Shown here one piece after another: positions 17,833 through 27,403 of a DNA stretch of 64,000 nt; position 1 is the stretch's first letter; each line of letters begins with the position of its first letter. Under the pieces are notes generated by a model. The model worked only from the letters and a program-made list of their open reading frames with translations. It was not told where the DNA came from and did no database searches. The translations under genes were made by a program, and so were the position numbers. The DNA is from Streptomyces sp. NBC_00236 (GTDB lineage Bacteria > Actinomycetota > Actinomycetes > Streptomycetales > Streptomycetaceae), in assembly GCF_036195045.1 (NCBI RefSeq), contig NZ_CP108100.1, positions 7,440,001 to 7,504,000 on the forward strand, read 5' to 3'.

Positions 17833-18831
17833 ATGGGAATCGAAGTAATCGTGGAAGGCCTGACGAAATCCTTCGGAAAGCAGAACATCTGGCAGGACGT
17901 CAGCCTCACTCTCCCCGCAGGTGAGGTCAGTGTCATGCTCGGCCCGTCGGGTACGGGAAAGACCGTATTCCTCAAATCCATCATCGGCCTGCTCAAGCCT
18001 GAACAGGGCCGGGTCCTTGTCAATGGCGTCGACATGGTGAACGGTTCCGAGCGGGACATCATGGAAGCCCGCAAGCTCTTCGGCCTCATGTTCCAGGACG
18101 GTGCGCTTTTCGGCTCGATGTCGCTCTTCGACAACATCGCGTTCCCGCTCCGGGAGCACACCCGTAAGAAGGAATCCGAGATCCGCCGCATCGTGATGGA
18201 GCGGATCGACGTGGTCGGCCTCCTGGGTGCCGAGGACAAGCTGCCCGGCGAGATCTCGGGCGGTATGCGCAAGCGGGCCGGCCTGGCCCGGGCACTCGTT
18301 CTGGACCCGCAGATCATCCTCTGCGACGAGCCCGACTCCGGACTCGACCCGGTCCGCACCGCGTTCATCTCCCAGCTGCTCGTCGACCTGAACGCCCAGA
18401 TCGACGCGACGATGCTCATCGTCACGCACAACCTCGACATCGCCTCCACCGTGCCGGACAACATGGGCATGCTGTTCTGCCGCAACCTCGTGACCTTCGG
18501 GCCGCGCGAGGTGCTGCTCACCAGCGATCTGCCCGTGGTCAACCAGTTCCTCGCCGGGCGCTGCGAAGGGCCCATCGGCATGTCCGAGGAGAAGGACGCC
18601 GCCACGCTCGCCGCCGAGGAGCTCAACGGCTACGGACAGGGCATCAGTTCGGCCAACGCCCCGCGCACCGTCGTCCCGCAACTGGAGCCCTCGCCGGGCC
18701 TCCCGGTGCGCCAGGGCGCCCTGCGCCGCCGGGAGCGGGTCATGTCGATGATGGGGCAGCTGCCGGAGGCGGCCCGTACCGCCATCCTCAACAGCTACAG
18801 CCCGGCCGCCGCGGGCGGTGGGCGCCCATGA
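17833..18831 (+). CDS. mkl: Mce-system ABC transporter ATPase (Mkl/MlaF type)
   Basis: A 332-residue ABC ATPase. Walker A G-P-S-G-T-G-K-T is at 37-44, the signature I-S-G-G-M-R-K-R-A at about 141-149, and Walker B I-I-L-C-D-E-P at about 161-167, followed by D-S-G-L-D-P-V, a form typical of MlaF/Mkl rather than of ordinary importers. The C-terminal extension after residue 240 is also Mkl-like. It energises the YrbE permeases for lipid or sterol movement. The ATG at 17833 has a good GAGGGAGGG site; a GTG at 17788 is less likely. The next gene starts inside its stop (ATGA). Confidence 0.93.
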   Translation: MGIEVIVEGLTKSFGKQNIWQDVSLTLPAGEVSVMLGPSGTGKTVFLKSIIGLLKPEQGRVLVNGVDMVNGSERDIMEARKLFGLMFQDGALFGSMSLFDNIAFPLREHTRKKESEIRRIVMERIDVVGLLGAEDKLPGEISGGMRKRAGLARALVLDPQIILCDEPDSGLDPVRTAFISQLLVDLNAQIDATMLIVTHNLDIASTVPDNMGMLFCRNLVTFGPREVLLTSDLPVVNQFLAGRCEGPIGMSEEKDAATLAAEELNGYGQGISSANAPRTVVPQLEPSPGLPVRQGALRRRERVMSMMGQLPEAARTAILNSYSPAAAGGGRP

Positions 18832-19694
18832 CGGCTCCCATGCCGGTGATACCCCCGGGGCCGCCGGGGGACCGGCCCCCGACTCCGGCCCCGCTCCCGA
18901 AGAAGGCGCCCGAGGCCCCGCGCCCCAGCAGGGCCCTCGCCCCGCTGCGCGAGACCGGCCGGCTGTTCGCGCTCGCCGGGACCGTGTGCCGGGAGACCTT
19001 CCGACGGCCCTTCCAGGTGCGGGAGTTCATCGAGCAGTTCTGGTTCGTCGCGAGCGTCACGATCCTGCCCGCCGCCCTCGTCTCCATCCCGTTCGGCGCG
19101 GTCATCGCCCTCCAGGTCGGCTCGCTCACCCAGCAGCTCGGCGCCCAGTCCTTCACCGGCGGCGCCAGCGTCCTCGCCGTCATCCAGCAGGCCAGCCCGA
19201 TCATCGTGGCGCTGCTGGTCTCCGGGGCCGCGGGCTCGGCCATCTGCGCCGACCTCGGATCGCGCAAGATCCGTGAGGAGCTCGACGCGATGGAGGTCAT
19301 GGGCGTCTCACCCGTGCAGCGCCTCGTCGTCCCGCGGGTCCTGGCCACCATGCTGGTGGCCGTGCTGCTCAACGGCCTCGTCTCCGTCGTCGGCACGATG
19401 GGCGGCTACTTCTTCAACGTGATCATGCAGGACGGCACCCCGGGCGCCTATCTCTCCAGCTTCTCGGCCCTGGCCCAATTGCCGGACCTGTACGTCAGCG
19501 AGATCAAGGCCCTGATCTTCGGCTTCATCGCCGGCATCGTCGCCGCCTACCGCGGCCTCAACCCGCGCGGTGGTCCGAAGGGCGTGGGCGACGCGGTCAA
19601 CCAGTCCGTCGTCATCACCTTCATGCTGCTGTTCTTCGTGAACATGGTCCTCACGGCGATCTACCTCCAGATCGTCCCCGCGAAGGGGAGCTGA
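18828..19694 (+). CDS. yrbEA: MlaE/YrbE-family permease, first copy
   Basis: A 288-residue integral membrane protein. After a Pro-rich cytoplasmic start come the amphipathic helix and five to six membrane segments of the MlaE fold. The EQ-loop equivalent is visible as I-R-E-E-L-D-A-M-E-V-M-G-V-S-P near residue 145, which couples to the Mkl ATPase. It overlaps mkl by four bases and is followed by its paralogue three bases after its stop. Confidence 0.93.
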   Translation: MTAPMPVIPPGPPGDRPPTPAPLPKKAPEAPRPSRALAPLRETGRLFALAGTVCRETFRRPFQVREFIEQFWFVASVTILPAALVSIPFGAVIALQVGSLTQQLGAQSFTGGASVLAVIQQASPIIVALLVSGAAGSAICADLGSRKIREELDAMEVMGVSPVQRLVVPRVLATMLVAVLLNGLVSVVGTMGGYFFNVIMQDGTPGAYLSSFSALAQLPDLYVSEIKALIFGFIAGIVAAYRGLNPRGGPKGVGDAVNQSVVITFMLLFFVNMVLTAIYLQIVPAKGS

Positions 19695-19697
19695 CCG

Positions 19698-20501
19698 ATG
19701 TCCATGCTCAGCTGGCTCGACAGATCCGGCGACCAACTCACCTTCTACGTACGGGCACTGGTCTGGATACCCAGGACGCTGCGCCGCTACCTGAAGGAGG
19801 TGCAGCGTCTGCTCGCCGAGGTCGCCTTCGGCAGCGGCGGGCTCGGGGTCGTCGGCGGCACCATCGGCGTCATGATCGCGATGACCCTGGCCACCGGCAC
19901 GGTCGTCGGACTCCAGGGGTACGCCGCCCTCAACCAGATCGGCACCGCCGCCTTCACCGGCTTCATCTCCGCGTACTTCAACACCCGCGAGATTGCCCCG
20001 CTCGTCGCAGGGCTCGCACTCTCCGCGACCGTCGGCGCCGGCTTCACCGCGCAGCTCGGTGCCATGCGGATCAACGAGGAGATCGACGGTCTCGAGTCGA
20101 TGGGCGTGCGGTCCATGCCGTACCTCGTGACCACCCGCATTATCGCCGGGGTCGTCGCCATCATCCCGCTGTACGCGATCGGGCTGCTCTCCTCGTACGT
20201 CGCCTCCCGCTACGTGACCGTCCTGTTCAACGGGCAGTCCGCGGGAACGTACGACCACTACTTCAATCTCTTCCTCTCCCCGCAGGACGTCCTGCTGTCG
20301 GTGCTCAAAGTGCTGATCTTCAGCGTGATGGTGATCCTCGCGCACTGCTACTACGGCTACCACGCCACCGGCGGGCCCGCCGGGGTGGGCGTGGCCGTGG
20401 GCCGCTCGGTGCGTAACGCGATCGTGCTGATCAGCGTCACCGACTTCTTCCTCTCGCTCGCGATCTGGGGCGCCACGACGACCGTGAAGGTGGCCGGCTG
20501 A
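19698..20501 (+). CDS. yrbEB: MlaE/YrbE-family permease, second copy
   Basis: A 267-residue paralogue of the preceding permease with the same coupling loop (I-N-E-E-I-D-G-L-E-S-M-G-V-R-S near residue 130) and the same C-terminal helices. Together the two would form the asymmetric membrane core of the Mce importer. Its stop overlaps the next start by one base. Confidence 0.93.
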   Translation: MSMLSWLDRSGDQLTFYVRALVWIPRTLRRYLKEVQRLLAEVAFGSGGLGVVGGTIGVMIAMTLATGTVVGLQGYAALNQIGTAAFTGFISAYFNTREIAPLVAGLALSATVGAGFTAQLGAMRINEEIDGLESMGVRSMPYLVTTRIIAGVVAIIPLYAIGLLSSYVASRYVTVLFNGQSAGTYDHYFNLFLSPQDVLLSVLKVLIFSVMVILAHCYYGYHATGGPAGVGVAVGRSVRNAIVLISVTDFFLSLAIWGATTTVKVAG

Positions 20502-21826
20502 TGACATCCCGGACCACAAGGAGCACCAGGGCCGCGAGGACCGCCGGCCGCAGGACCGCCGGGGTCGCGTTCTTCCTCGTGCCCGCCGTACTCATCTGGG
20601 TCTCGGTCTCCGTGTACGAGAAGGACTTCGTCCACGACGCGACCGTCACCGTACAGACGTCGAGCGTGGGCAACGAGATGCACGACAACGCCGACGTGAA
20701 GCTGCGCGGTGTCGTCATCGGGCAGGTCCGCTCCATCGCGGCCGACGGCGAAGGCGCCCGCCTCACCCTGGCGATCAAGCCGGACAAGCTCGACCGCATC
20801 CCGGCCGACGTCACCGCCCAGATGCTGCCCACCACCCTGTTCGGCGAACGGTTCGTGGCCCTTGTGCCGCCCGCCGTGCCGTCCGCGCAGACACTGCAGG
20901 CAGGGGCCGTGATCCCGCAGGACCGCTCCAGCAACGCCCTCGAACTCGAAGAGGTCCTCGACAACGTCCTTCCCCTGCTGACCGCGGTGAAGCCGGAGAA
21001 ACTCTCCGCCACGCTCAACGCGGTCTCCCAGGCGCTCCAGGGCCGCGGCGAGAAGCTCGGCGAGACCCTCGTCACCCTCGACGCCCACCTGAAGAAGTTC
21101 AACCCGCAACTCCCCACGCTCAACGCCGACATCAAGGAACTCGTCAAGGTGAGCGCGCTGTACGCGGACGCCGCCCCCGATGTCCTGGACGCCCTCACGG
21201 ACTTCACCACCACCAGCGGAACCGTCGCCGAACAGCAGGCGGAACTCGCCGACCTGTACGGCTCCACCACCGCCTCCGCCCGGGACCTCACCGCGTTCCT
21301 GGAGAAGAACAAGGACAACCTCATCAGGCTCGCGACCTCGGGCAGGCCGACGCTGGAGACCCTCGCGAAGTACTCCTCGGAGTTCCCCTGCACCCTGCGC
21401 ACCATCGCCGGGTTCGTGCCGGCCATGGACAAGGCGCTCGGCAAGGGCACCGACCGGCCGGGGCTCCACGTCACGGTCAAGGCCGTGCCCTCCAAGGGGA
21501 AGTACGTGGCGGGCAAGGACACCCCGGTCTACAACGCGACGGGCGGACCGCACTGCTACTCCGTCCCCTATGTCGGCGATACCGTGCCGACCGCCGACGC
21601 CAGGACCGTCGCCGACACCGGCGGCACGGGCGAGGCGGAGACGACCGCCCCCGAAGAAGTACCGGCGGCCGACCCGTCCCTCGGTATGCCCAACTCCCCG
21701 CAGGAGAGCCGGCTCGTCAACGAGCTGGTCGCTCCCTCACTGAAAGTCCGGCCGCAGGCCCTGCCCGAGTGGAGCAGCGTGCTCATCGGTCCGGCCTTCC
21801 GCGGTGTGGAGGTGAAGCTCAAGTGA
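20501..21826 (+). CDS. mceA: MCE-domain protein A
   Basis: A 441-residue protein with one N-terminal membrane helix (V-A-F-F-L-V-P-A-V-L-I-W-V) and an MCE domain from about residue 45, with the characteristic D-V-K-L-R-G-V-V-I-G-Q-V and L-P-T-T-L-F-G-E-R-F-V segments. A long helical region typical of the actinobacterial needle forms the middle, then an extension with a Cys pair (P-C-T-L and H-C-Y-S). MCE proteins assemble into a tunnel that shuttles lipids across the envelope. Overlaps the next gene by four bases. Confidence 0.93.
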   Translation: MTSRTTRSTRAARTAGRRTAGVAFFLVPAVLIWVSVSVYEKDFVHDATVTVQTSSVGNEMHDNADVKLRGVVIGQVRSIAADGEGARLTLAIKPDKLDRIPADVTAQMLPTTLFGERFVALVPPAVPSAQTLQAGAVIPQDRSSNALELEEVLDNVLPLLTAVKPEKLSATLNAVSQALQGRGEKLGETLVTLDAHLKKFNPQLPTLNADIKELVKVSALYADAAPDVLDALTDFTTTSGTVAEQQAELADLYGSTTASARDLTAFLEKNKDNLIRLATSGRPTLETLAKYSSEFPCTLRTIAGFVPAMDKALGKGTDRPGLHVTVKAVPSKGKYVAGKDTPVYNATGGPHCYSVPYVGDTVPTADARTVADTGGTGEAETTAPEEVPAADPSLGMPNSPQESRLVNELVAPSLKVRPQALPEWSSVLIGPAFRGVEVKLK

Positions 21827-22854
21827 AGCGCCGCTCCCTCGCGGGACCGCTCGCGAAATCGATCGTCTTCATCCTGGTGACGGTCCTCGCCACCACGGTG
21901 CTGGGTCTCTCCATCGCCAACACCGGTGTCGGCGACACCCGTTCGTACCGCGCCAGGTTCACCGACGCGACCGGACTCATCGTCGGCGACAGCGTCCGGA
22001 TCGCCGGCGTCAAGGTCGGACAGGTCGAGTCCATCAAGGTCGCCGACCGACGGCTCGCCGAGGTCCGCTTCAACGTGCAGAAGAGCCGGAAGCTGCCGGC
22101 GTCGGTTACCGCGTCGATCAAGTACCTCAACATGGTCGGCCAGCGCTACATCGACCTCGACCAGGGCGCCGGGCCCGTCGGAAAGAGCTTCACCGCGGGC
22201 GCCACCATCCCGCTCTCCCGTACGACGCCGGCCCTGGACCTCACCCAGCTCTTCAACGGATTCCAGCCGCTCTTCGAAGGGCTGTCCCCGCCCGACGTCA
22301 ACCAGCTGGCCGGCTCCATCGTCCAGGTGCTCCAGGGCGAGGGCGGCACCATCGACAGCATCCTCCAGCACGTCGGATCGCTGACCGGCACAGTCGCCGC
22401 CAAGGACCAGGTGATCGGCGAGGTGATCAAGAACCTCAACACGGTCCTGAAGACCGTCAACGACCGCGAGGCAGGGTTCAACGACCTCGTCGACACCCTC
22501 CAGGCACTCGTCACCGGCTTCTCGGGCGACCGCAAGCCGCTCGGCGAGGCCGTCACCGCGATGGGCGCCCTCACCACGGTCACGGCCGACCTGTTCAAGG
22601 ACGGGCGAGCGCCCCTCAAGGAGGACATCAAGCAGCTCGGCCGGCTCTCCGACCGGCTCGCCGACAACTCCCCGAAGATCGAGAACTTCCTCCAGAAGAC
22701 CCCGGCCAAGATGGAGGCGATCAGCCGGCTCGCCTCGTACGGCTCATGGCTCAACCTCTACCTCTGCGAAGCCAAGGTCAGCGGAGTGACGACCAGCGAC
22801 GGCAGCACCCCGCCGACCGGCATCGAGATCACCCAGCCGAGGTGCCTGTCATGA
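21823..22854 (+). CDS. mceB: MCE-domain protein B
   Basis: A 343-residue protein starting at GTG 21823, inside the end of mceA. It has an N-terminal membrane helix (I-V-F-I-L-V-T-V-L-A-T-T-V-L), an MCE domain (D-S-V-R-I-A-G-V-K-V-G-Q-V, then N-M-V-G-Q-R-Y-I-D-L), and a long alpha-helical region. A single C-terminal Cys pair (L-C-E-A, P-R-C-L-S) is like that of other MceB proteins. Its stop overlaps the next start. Confidence 0.93.
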   Translation: MKRRSLAGPLAKSIVFILVTVLATTVLGLSIANTGVGDTRSYRARFTDATGLIVGDSVRIAGVKVGQVESIKVADRRLAEVRFNVQKSRKLPASVTASIKYLNMVGQRYIDLDQGAGPVGKSFTAGATIPLSRTTPALDLTQLFNGFQPLFEGLSPPDVNQLAGSIVQVLQGEGGTIDSILQHVGSLTGTVAAKDQVIGEVIKNLNTVLKTVNDREAGFNDLVDTLQALVTGFSGDRKPLGEAVTAMGALTTVTADLFKDGRAPLKEDIKQLGRLSDRLADNSPKIENFLQKTPAKMEAISRLASYGSWLNLYLCEAKVSGVTTSDGSTPPTGIEITQPRCLS

Positions 22855-23870
22855 GAATCAAGCCCGTACGCGACCGCAACCCCGTCGCCGTCAGCATCGT
22901 CGGACTGCTCGTGCTCGCCCTCCTGGGATACGGGGCCTACCGCGCCGACTCCCTGCCCTTCATCGGCGACGGCACCACGTACAGCGCCGACTTCACCGAG
23001 TCCGCAGGGCTCGACGAGGGTGACGAGGTGCGGATCGCCGGAGTGAAGGTCGGCAAGGTCACCGGGGTCTCCCTCGAAGGCGCCAAGGTCAAGGTCACCT
23101 TCAAGGTCAAGGACGCCTGGATCGGCAACGCCAGCACCGTCGGCATCGCCATCAAGACGCTCCTCGGCGACAAGTACCTCGCCGTGGACCCGCTCGGCGA
23201 GTCGCCGCAGAACCCGGACGAGCGCATCACGGCCGGCCGCACCACCTCCCCGTACGACGTCACCCAGGCCTTCAACGGACTCGGCGAGACCATCGAGGAG
23301 ATCGACACCGCGCAGCTCGCCAAGAGCTTCGAGACGATCTCCGCCACGTTCAAGGACTCGCCGCCGAACGTGAAGAGCGCCGCCAAGGGGCTCTCCGCCC
23401 TCTCCAAGACCGTGTCCGAGCGTGACGCACAGCTGGCGACCCTCCTCAAGGGCAGCAAGCAGCTCACCAAGACCCTCGCCAACAAGAAGAGCAGCTTCGA
23501 GACCCTCCTCGAGGACGGCAACCTGCTCCTCGGCGAGATCCAGGCCCGCCGCGACTCCATCCACCTGCTGCTCACCGGCACCCGCGACCTGGGCATCCAG
23601 CTCACCGGTCTCGTCGCCGACAACAACAAGCAGCTGAAGCCCACGCTCAAGGCGCTGGGCCGGGTCACCGCGGTGCTGAACAAGAACCGCAAGAGTCTCG
23701 ACAAGGTGCTCGCGCTCTCCGGCTCGTACAACAGGCTCGTCGGCAACACCCTCGGCAACGGCCGCTGGTTCGACAACTACGTCTGTGGCGTCGTCCCGAA
23801 GAACTACCTGCCCGCCGGCACCCCGCCGGCGACCGGATGCATGCCTCCCAAGCAGGAAGGCGGGAGCTGA
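22851..23870 (+). CDS. mceC: MCE-domain protein C
   Basis: A 339-residue protein with N-terminal helix (I-V-G-L-L-V-L-A-L-L-G-Y-G) and MCE domain (D-E-V-R-I-A-G-V-K-V-G-K-V, L-L-G-D-K-Y-L-A-V). A coiled helical region follows (S-A-L-S-K-T-V-S-E-R-D-A-Q-L), ending in a short Pro/Lys tail with a Cys pair. It overlaps mceB by four bases, and mceD begins two bases after its stop. Confidence 0.93.
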   Translation: MRIKPVRDRNPVAVSIVGLLVLALLGYGAYRADSLPFIGDGTTYSADFTESAGLDEGDEVRIAGVKVGKVTGVSLEGAKVKVTFKVKDAWIGNASTVGIAIKTLLGDKYLAVDPLGESPQNPDERITAGRTTSPYDVTQAFNGLGETIEEIDTAQLAKSFETISATFKDSPPNVKSAAKGLSALSKTVSERDAQLATLLKGSKQLTKTLANKKSSFETLLEDGNLLLGEIQARRDSIHLLLTGTRDLGIQLTGLVADNNKQLKPTLKALGRVTAVLNKNRKSLDKVLALSGSYNRLVGNTLGNGRWFDNYVCGVVPKNYLPAGTPPATGCMPPKQEGGS

Positions 23871-23871
23871 G

Positions 23872-24987
23872 ATGAGACTCACCCGCATCATCGGCATCGG
23901 GGCGGGCCTCGCGGTCGTGGCCGTCGCGGCCACCACCGGTGTGATGGCCATGGAGGAAGCGGGCACGACGACCGTCACCGCGTACTTCGACCAGGCGACC
24001 GGCGTCTACGCCGGATCGGACCTGCGGATCCTCGGAGTGCGGGTCGGAACCGTCGAGTCGGTCGAGCCGCGCGGCAAGGACGTCAAGGTCGTCCTGCGCG
24101 TCGACAAGGACATTCAGGTCCCGAAGGACGTGCACGCCGTCGTCGTCGCCCCCAGCCTCGTTGCCGACCGCTACGTGCAGCTCGCCCCCGCGTACACCGG
24201 GGGAGCCGTTCTCGCCGAGGGAGCCGAACTGCCCGCCGAGAAGAACGCCACACCGGTCGAGGTGGACCAGCTCTACGAGTCCATCACCGAGATCTCAGCC
24301 GCGCTCGGCCCGGACGGGGCGAACGCGGAGGGGGCCTTCGCCGGGCTCCTGGACACCGGCGCGAAGAACCTCAAGGGCAACGGCAAGGACATCGGCGACT
24401 CCATCGAGCAGTTCGGCAAGGCGACGAAAACCCTCGACAGGAGCAGCGGGAACCTCTTCGACACGCTGGCCTATCTCCAGACGTTCACCACGATGCTGAA
24501 GGACAACGACAGCAACGTACGCACGGCCGAGGACCAGCTGAACTCCGTCACCGGCTTCCTGGCGGACGACAAGAAGAACCTCGGGGCCGCGCTCAAGGAG
24601 CTGGGCACCGCCCTCGGTCAGGTCAAGACGTTCATCAAGGACAACCGGGGCGCGCTCAAGGCGAACGTCGACGCCCTGGTGCCGATCACGCAGACCCTCG
24701 TCGACCAGCGCGCCTCACTGGCCGAATCGATGGACACCCTGCCGCTGGCGGCGGGCAACGTCCTGAACGCGTACGACCCGGCCAACCGCACGCTCAACGG
24801 CCGGACCGACCTCAACGAGCTCAGCATGGGCGGTCCTCTTCTGGAGCCGTCCATCGGCCTCGAAGGACTCTCGCCGGTCGACGCGGAACAGCAGCAGGCG
24901 TTGCCCTCGCTGCCCCTGCCGGCCGTGGGCACCGTCTACGGCACGACGCAGGACGGCAAGAACGACAAGAAGGGGGCGAACCAGTGA
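23872..24987 (+). CDS. mceD: MCE-domain protein D
   Basis: A 371-residue MCE protein: an N-terminal hydrophobic helix (I-I-G-I-G-A-G-L-A-V-V-A-V-A-A), the MCE fold (D-L-R-I-L-G-V-R-V-G-T-V, S-L-V-A-D-R-Y-V-Q-L) and a long helical stalk. The last 60 residues are Pro/Gln-rich and charged. Part of the same lipid-transfer assembly; the next start codon (GTG) lies inside its stop. Confidence 0.93.
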   Translation: MRLTRIIGIGAGLAVVAVAATTGVMAMEEAGTTTVTAYFDQATGVYAGSDLRILGVRVGTVESVEPRGKDVKVVLRVDKDIQVPKDVHAVVVAPSLVADRYVQLAPAYTGGAVLAEGAELPAEKNATPVEVDQLYESITEISAALGPDGANAEGAFAGLLDTGAKNLKGNGKDIGDSIEQFGKATKTLDRSSGNLFDTLAYLQTFTTMLKDNDSNVRTAEDQLNSVTGFLADDKKNLGAALKELGTALGQVKTFIKDNRGALKANVDALVPITQTLVDQRASLAESMDTLPLAAGNVLNAYDPANRTLNGRTDLNELSMGGPLLEPSIGLEGLSPVDAEQQQALPSLPLPAVGTVYGTTQDGKNDKKGANQ

Positions 24988-26150
24988 GCCGGAACCTGCG
25001 CAGACCCGGCGCCCTCGCGACCACGGGCGCGTCCACCCTGATCGCGTTCGGCCTCTGCTGCACGCTCCTCGTCACCGGATGCGGGGCTCCGAGCTTCTCG
25101 GGGATCGAGGACGTGCCGCTGCCCGGCGGCGCGGACCTCGGCGACCATCCGTACGAGATCACGGCGGACTTCGGGGACGTGCTCAGCCTCGCCCCGCAGT
25201 CCTCGGTGAAGGTCAACGACGTCGCCGTCGGCCGCGTCACCAGGATCTCGCTCGCCCCGGACACCTGGCAGGCCCGGGTCACCATGAAGGTCAACGGGAA
25301 GATCAAACTGCCCGCCAACGCCTACGCGCACCTGGAGCAGTCGAGCCTGCTGGGCGAGAAGTACATCCAGCTCTCGCCCCCCGCGAGCGGCACCGCGGTG
25401 GGCACCCTGGCCTCGGGTGACCGGATCCCGCTCACCCGGACCAACCGCAACCCGGAGGTCGAGGAGGTGTTCGGCGCCCTGTCGATGCTCCTCAACGGCG
25501 GCGGCATCAACCAGCTGAAGACCATCACCACCGAACTCAACAAGGCGCTGACCGGTCAGGAACCCCAGGTCCGGGCCATGCTCCGGCGCGTCGACACCCT
25601 CGTCACCAACCTCGACGACCACCGCGGTGACATCACCGCGGCGCTCGACGGCGTCAACCGGCTCTCCACCACGCTCGCCACCCGCAAGCAGGACGTCGGA
25701 ACGGTCCTCACGAAGCTCAGCCCCGGGATGAAGGTCCTGGAGAAGCAGCGCGGCTCGCTCCTGACGATGCTGCGCTCCCTGGACACGCTCTCCACCGTCG
25801 CCGTCACCACCATCAACAAGAGCAAGGCGGACACGATCGCCGACCTGAAGGCCATCGCCCCCACCCTCAGGGCCCTGGCCGACTCCGGCGACGACCTGCC
25901 CGACTCGCTCCAGGTGCTGCTCACCTATCCGTTCACGGACGAGGTGCTGCGCGGCGTGAAGGGCGACTACCTCAACGTGTACCTGGACATGACGGCAGCA
26001 CCCGGCACCCAGATCATTCCCGCCTACGAACCGGAGGAGACGCAGCCCCCGGCAGGGGCGACGACGGTCGCCGGCGCGGGACTGCCCCTGCCCCTTCCCG
26101 CCACCTCGGCGCCCAGGACGGGCCCGGCCTCTGAGGGGAGCAGCCGATGA
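24984..26150 (+). CDS. mceE: MCE-domain lipoprotein E
   Basis: A 388-residue protein whose signal peptide ends in the lipobox L-L-V-T-G-C, so it is predicted to be lipidated at Cys32, as is normal for the MceE/LprK member of the set. The MCE domain follows (S-S-V-K-V-N-D-V-A-V-G-R-V, S-L-L-G-E-K-Y-I-Q-L), then a helical stalk and a Pro/Thr-rich tail. It uses a GTG start inside mceD and overlaps mceF by four bases. Confidence 0.93.
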   Translation: MSRNLRRPGALATTGASTLIAFGLCCTLLVTGCGAPSFSGIEDVPLPGGADLGDHPYEITADFGDVLSLAPQSSVKVNDVAVGRVTRISLAPDTWQARVTMKVNGKIKLPANAYAHLEQSSLLGEKYIQLSPPASGTAVGTLASGDRIPLTRTNRNPEVEEVFGALSMLLNGGGINQLKTITTELNKALTGQEPQVRAMLRRVDTLVTNLDDHRGDITAALDGVNRLSTTLATRKQDVGTVLTKLSPGMKVLEKQRGSLLTMLRSLDTLSTVAVTTINKSKADTIADLKAIAPTLRALADSGDDLPDSLQVLLTYPFTDEVLRGVKGDYLNVYLDMTAAPGTQIIPAYEPEETQPPAGATTVAGAGLPLPLPATSAPRTGPASEGSSR

Positions 26151-27403
26151 TCACCCTCGCCATCCGGCTGAAGAACATCGCGTTCCTGATCATCGCGGTG
26201 CTGGCGCTCGGCTATCTGGGCGTGCGCTACGCCGACCTCGGCCACTACGTCGGCATGCGCGACTACTACACCGTGAAGATGCAACTCCCGCGCACCGGCG
26301 GCCTGTTCACTCACTCCAACGTCACCTACCGGGGCGTCTCCGTGGGCCGCGTCGGTCCCATCGAACTCACCGACGACGGCGTGGAGGCCGAGCTGCGCAT
26401 CAAGAAGTCCGCGCCGTCCATCCCCGACGACCTCAAGGCCGTCGTGGCCAACCTCTCCGCGGTCGGCGAGCAGTACGTCGACCTGCGGCCGACCCGCACC
26501 GAGGGCCCCTTCCTCGGGAACGGCTCGGTCATCGACCAGGCCGAGACCACCGTTCCGGCACCCGTGACCAATGTGCTCACCAGCGTCAACGACCTGGCCT
26601 CCTCGGTCGACCTGGAGTCGCTGCGCACCGTGGTCGACGAGTTCGGCACCGCGTTCTCCGGACGCGGCGACGACCTCCAGGTCCTCCTGGACACCGGCAG
26701 TGAATTCGTCGAGGCGGCCGACGAGGCGCTGCCCGTCAACACCAAGCTGATGGCCGACGGCGAGACCGTCCTGCGCACCCAGGTCGAACAGGGCGAGGCC
26801 CTCAAGGGCTTCGCCTCGGGCGCGAAGGAACTGGCGGCCCAGCTGAAGGGCTCGGACACCGACCTGCGCAAGCTCATCGCCGCCGGACCCGACGCGACCG
26901 GGCAGATCAGCGGGCTGCTGCGCGACCTCGACCCGAGCTTCGGGGTCGTCGTCGCCAACCTCCTCACCACGTCGGACGTCGCCGTCACCCGGCAGCGCGG
27001 ACTGGAGGAACTCCTGGTGAAACTCCCGGCCGTCGCGGCGGCCGGTGCCAGCGCGGTCGACGAGGACGGTGCCCGGTTCGGGATGTCGGTCACCTTCTTC
27101 GAACCGCTGCCCTGCACCGCCGGCTACGGTGCCACCAAGTACCGCAACGGGCGCGATCTCGCACCCGCGCCCGCGCTCAACACCAAGGCCCGCTGCACCT
27201 CGTCGCCCGGCACCGGGATCAACGTCCGCGGCAGCGCGAACGCCCCGAAGGGCGGGCCACTGGCACCACCGGCGAAACCCGGCACGCTGCTTCTCGGCGG
27301 CGACACCGAGGACCGGCTGCCCGGAGCGCTCGGTGCCCCGGCGGACAACGCACCCGCGGCTGAGGGCATGGCCGGGCTGCTGGGCCTGGGAGGCGGCGCA
27401 TGA
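26147..27403 (+). CDS. mceF: MCE-domain protein F
   Basis: A 418-residue protein, last of the six MCE paralogues. It has an N-terminal helix (I-A-F-L-I-I-A-V-L-A-L-G-Y-L) and an MCE domain (N-V-T-Y-R-G-V-S-V-G-R-V, A-V-G-E-Q-Y-V-D-L). A helical stalk and a Cys-containing C-terminal region (P-C-T-A, R-C-T-S) with a Pro/Ala/Gly tail follow. It overlaps the first Mce-associated gene by four bases, so all are one operon. Confidence 0.93.
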   Translation: MITLAIRLKNIAFLIIAVLALGYLGVRYADLGHYVGMRDYYTVKMQLPRTGGLFTHSNVTYRGVSVGRVGPIELTDDGVEAELRIKKSAPSIPDDLKAVVANLSAVGEQYVDLRPTRTEGPFLGNGSVIDQAETTVPAPVTNVLTSVNDLASSVDLESLRTVVDEFGTAFSGRGDDLQVLLDTGSEFVEAADEALPVNTKLMADGETVLRTQVEQGEALKGFASGAKELAAQLKGSDTDLRKLIAAGPDATGQISGLLRDLDPSFGVVVANLLTTSDVAVTRQRGLEELLVKLPAVAAAGASAVDEDGARFGMSVTFFEPLPCTAGYGATKYRNGRDLAPAPALNTKARCTSSPGTGINVRGSANAPKGGPLAPPAKPGTLLLGGDTEDRLPGALGAPADNAPAAEGMAGLLGLGGGA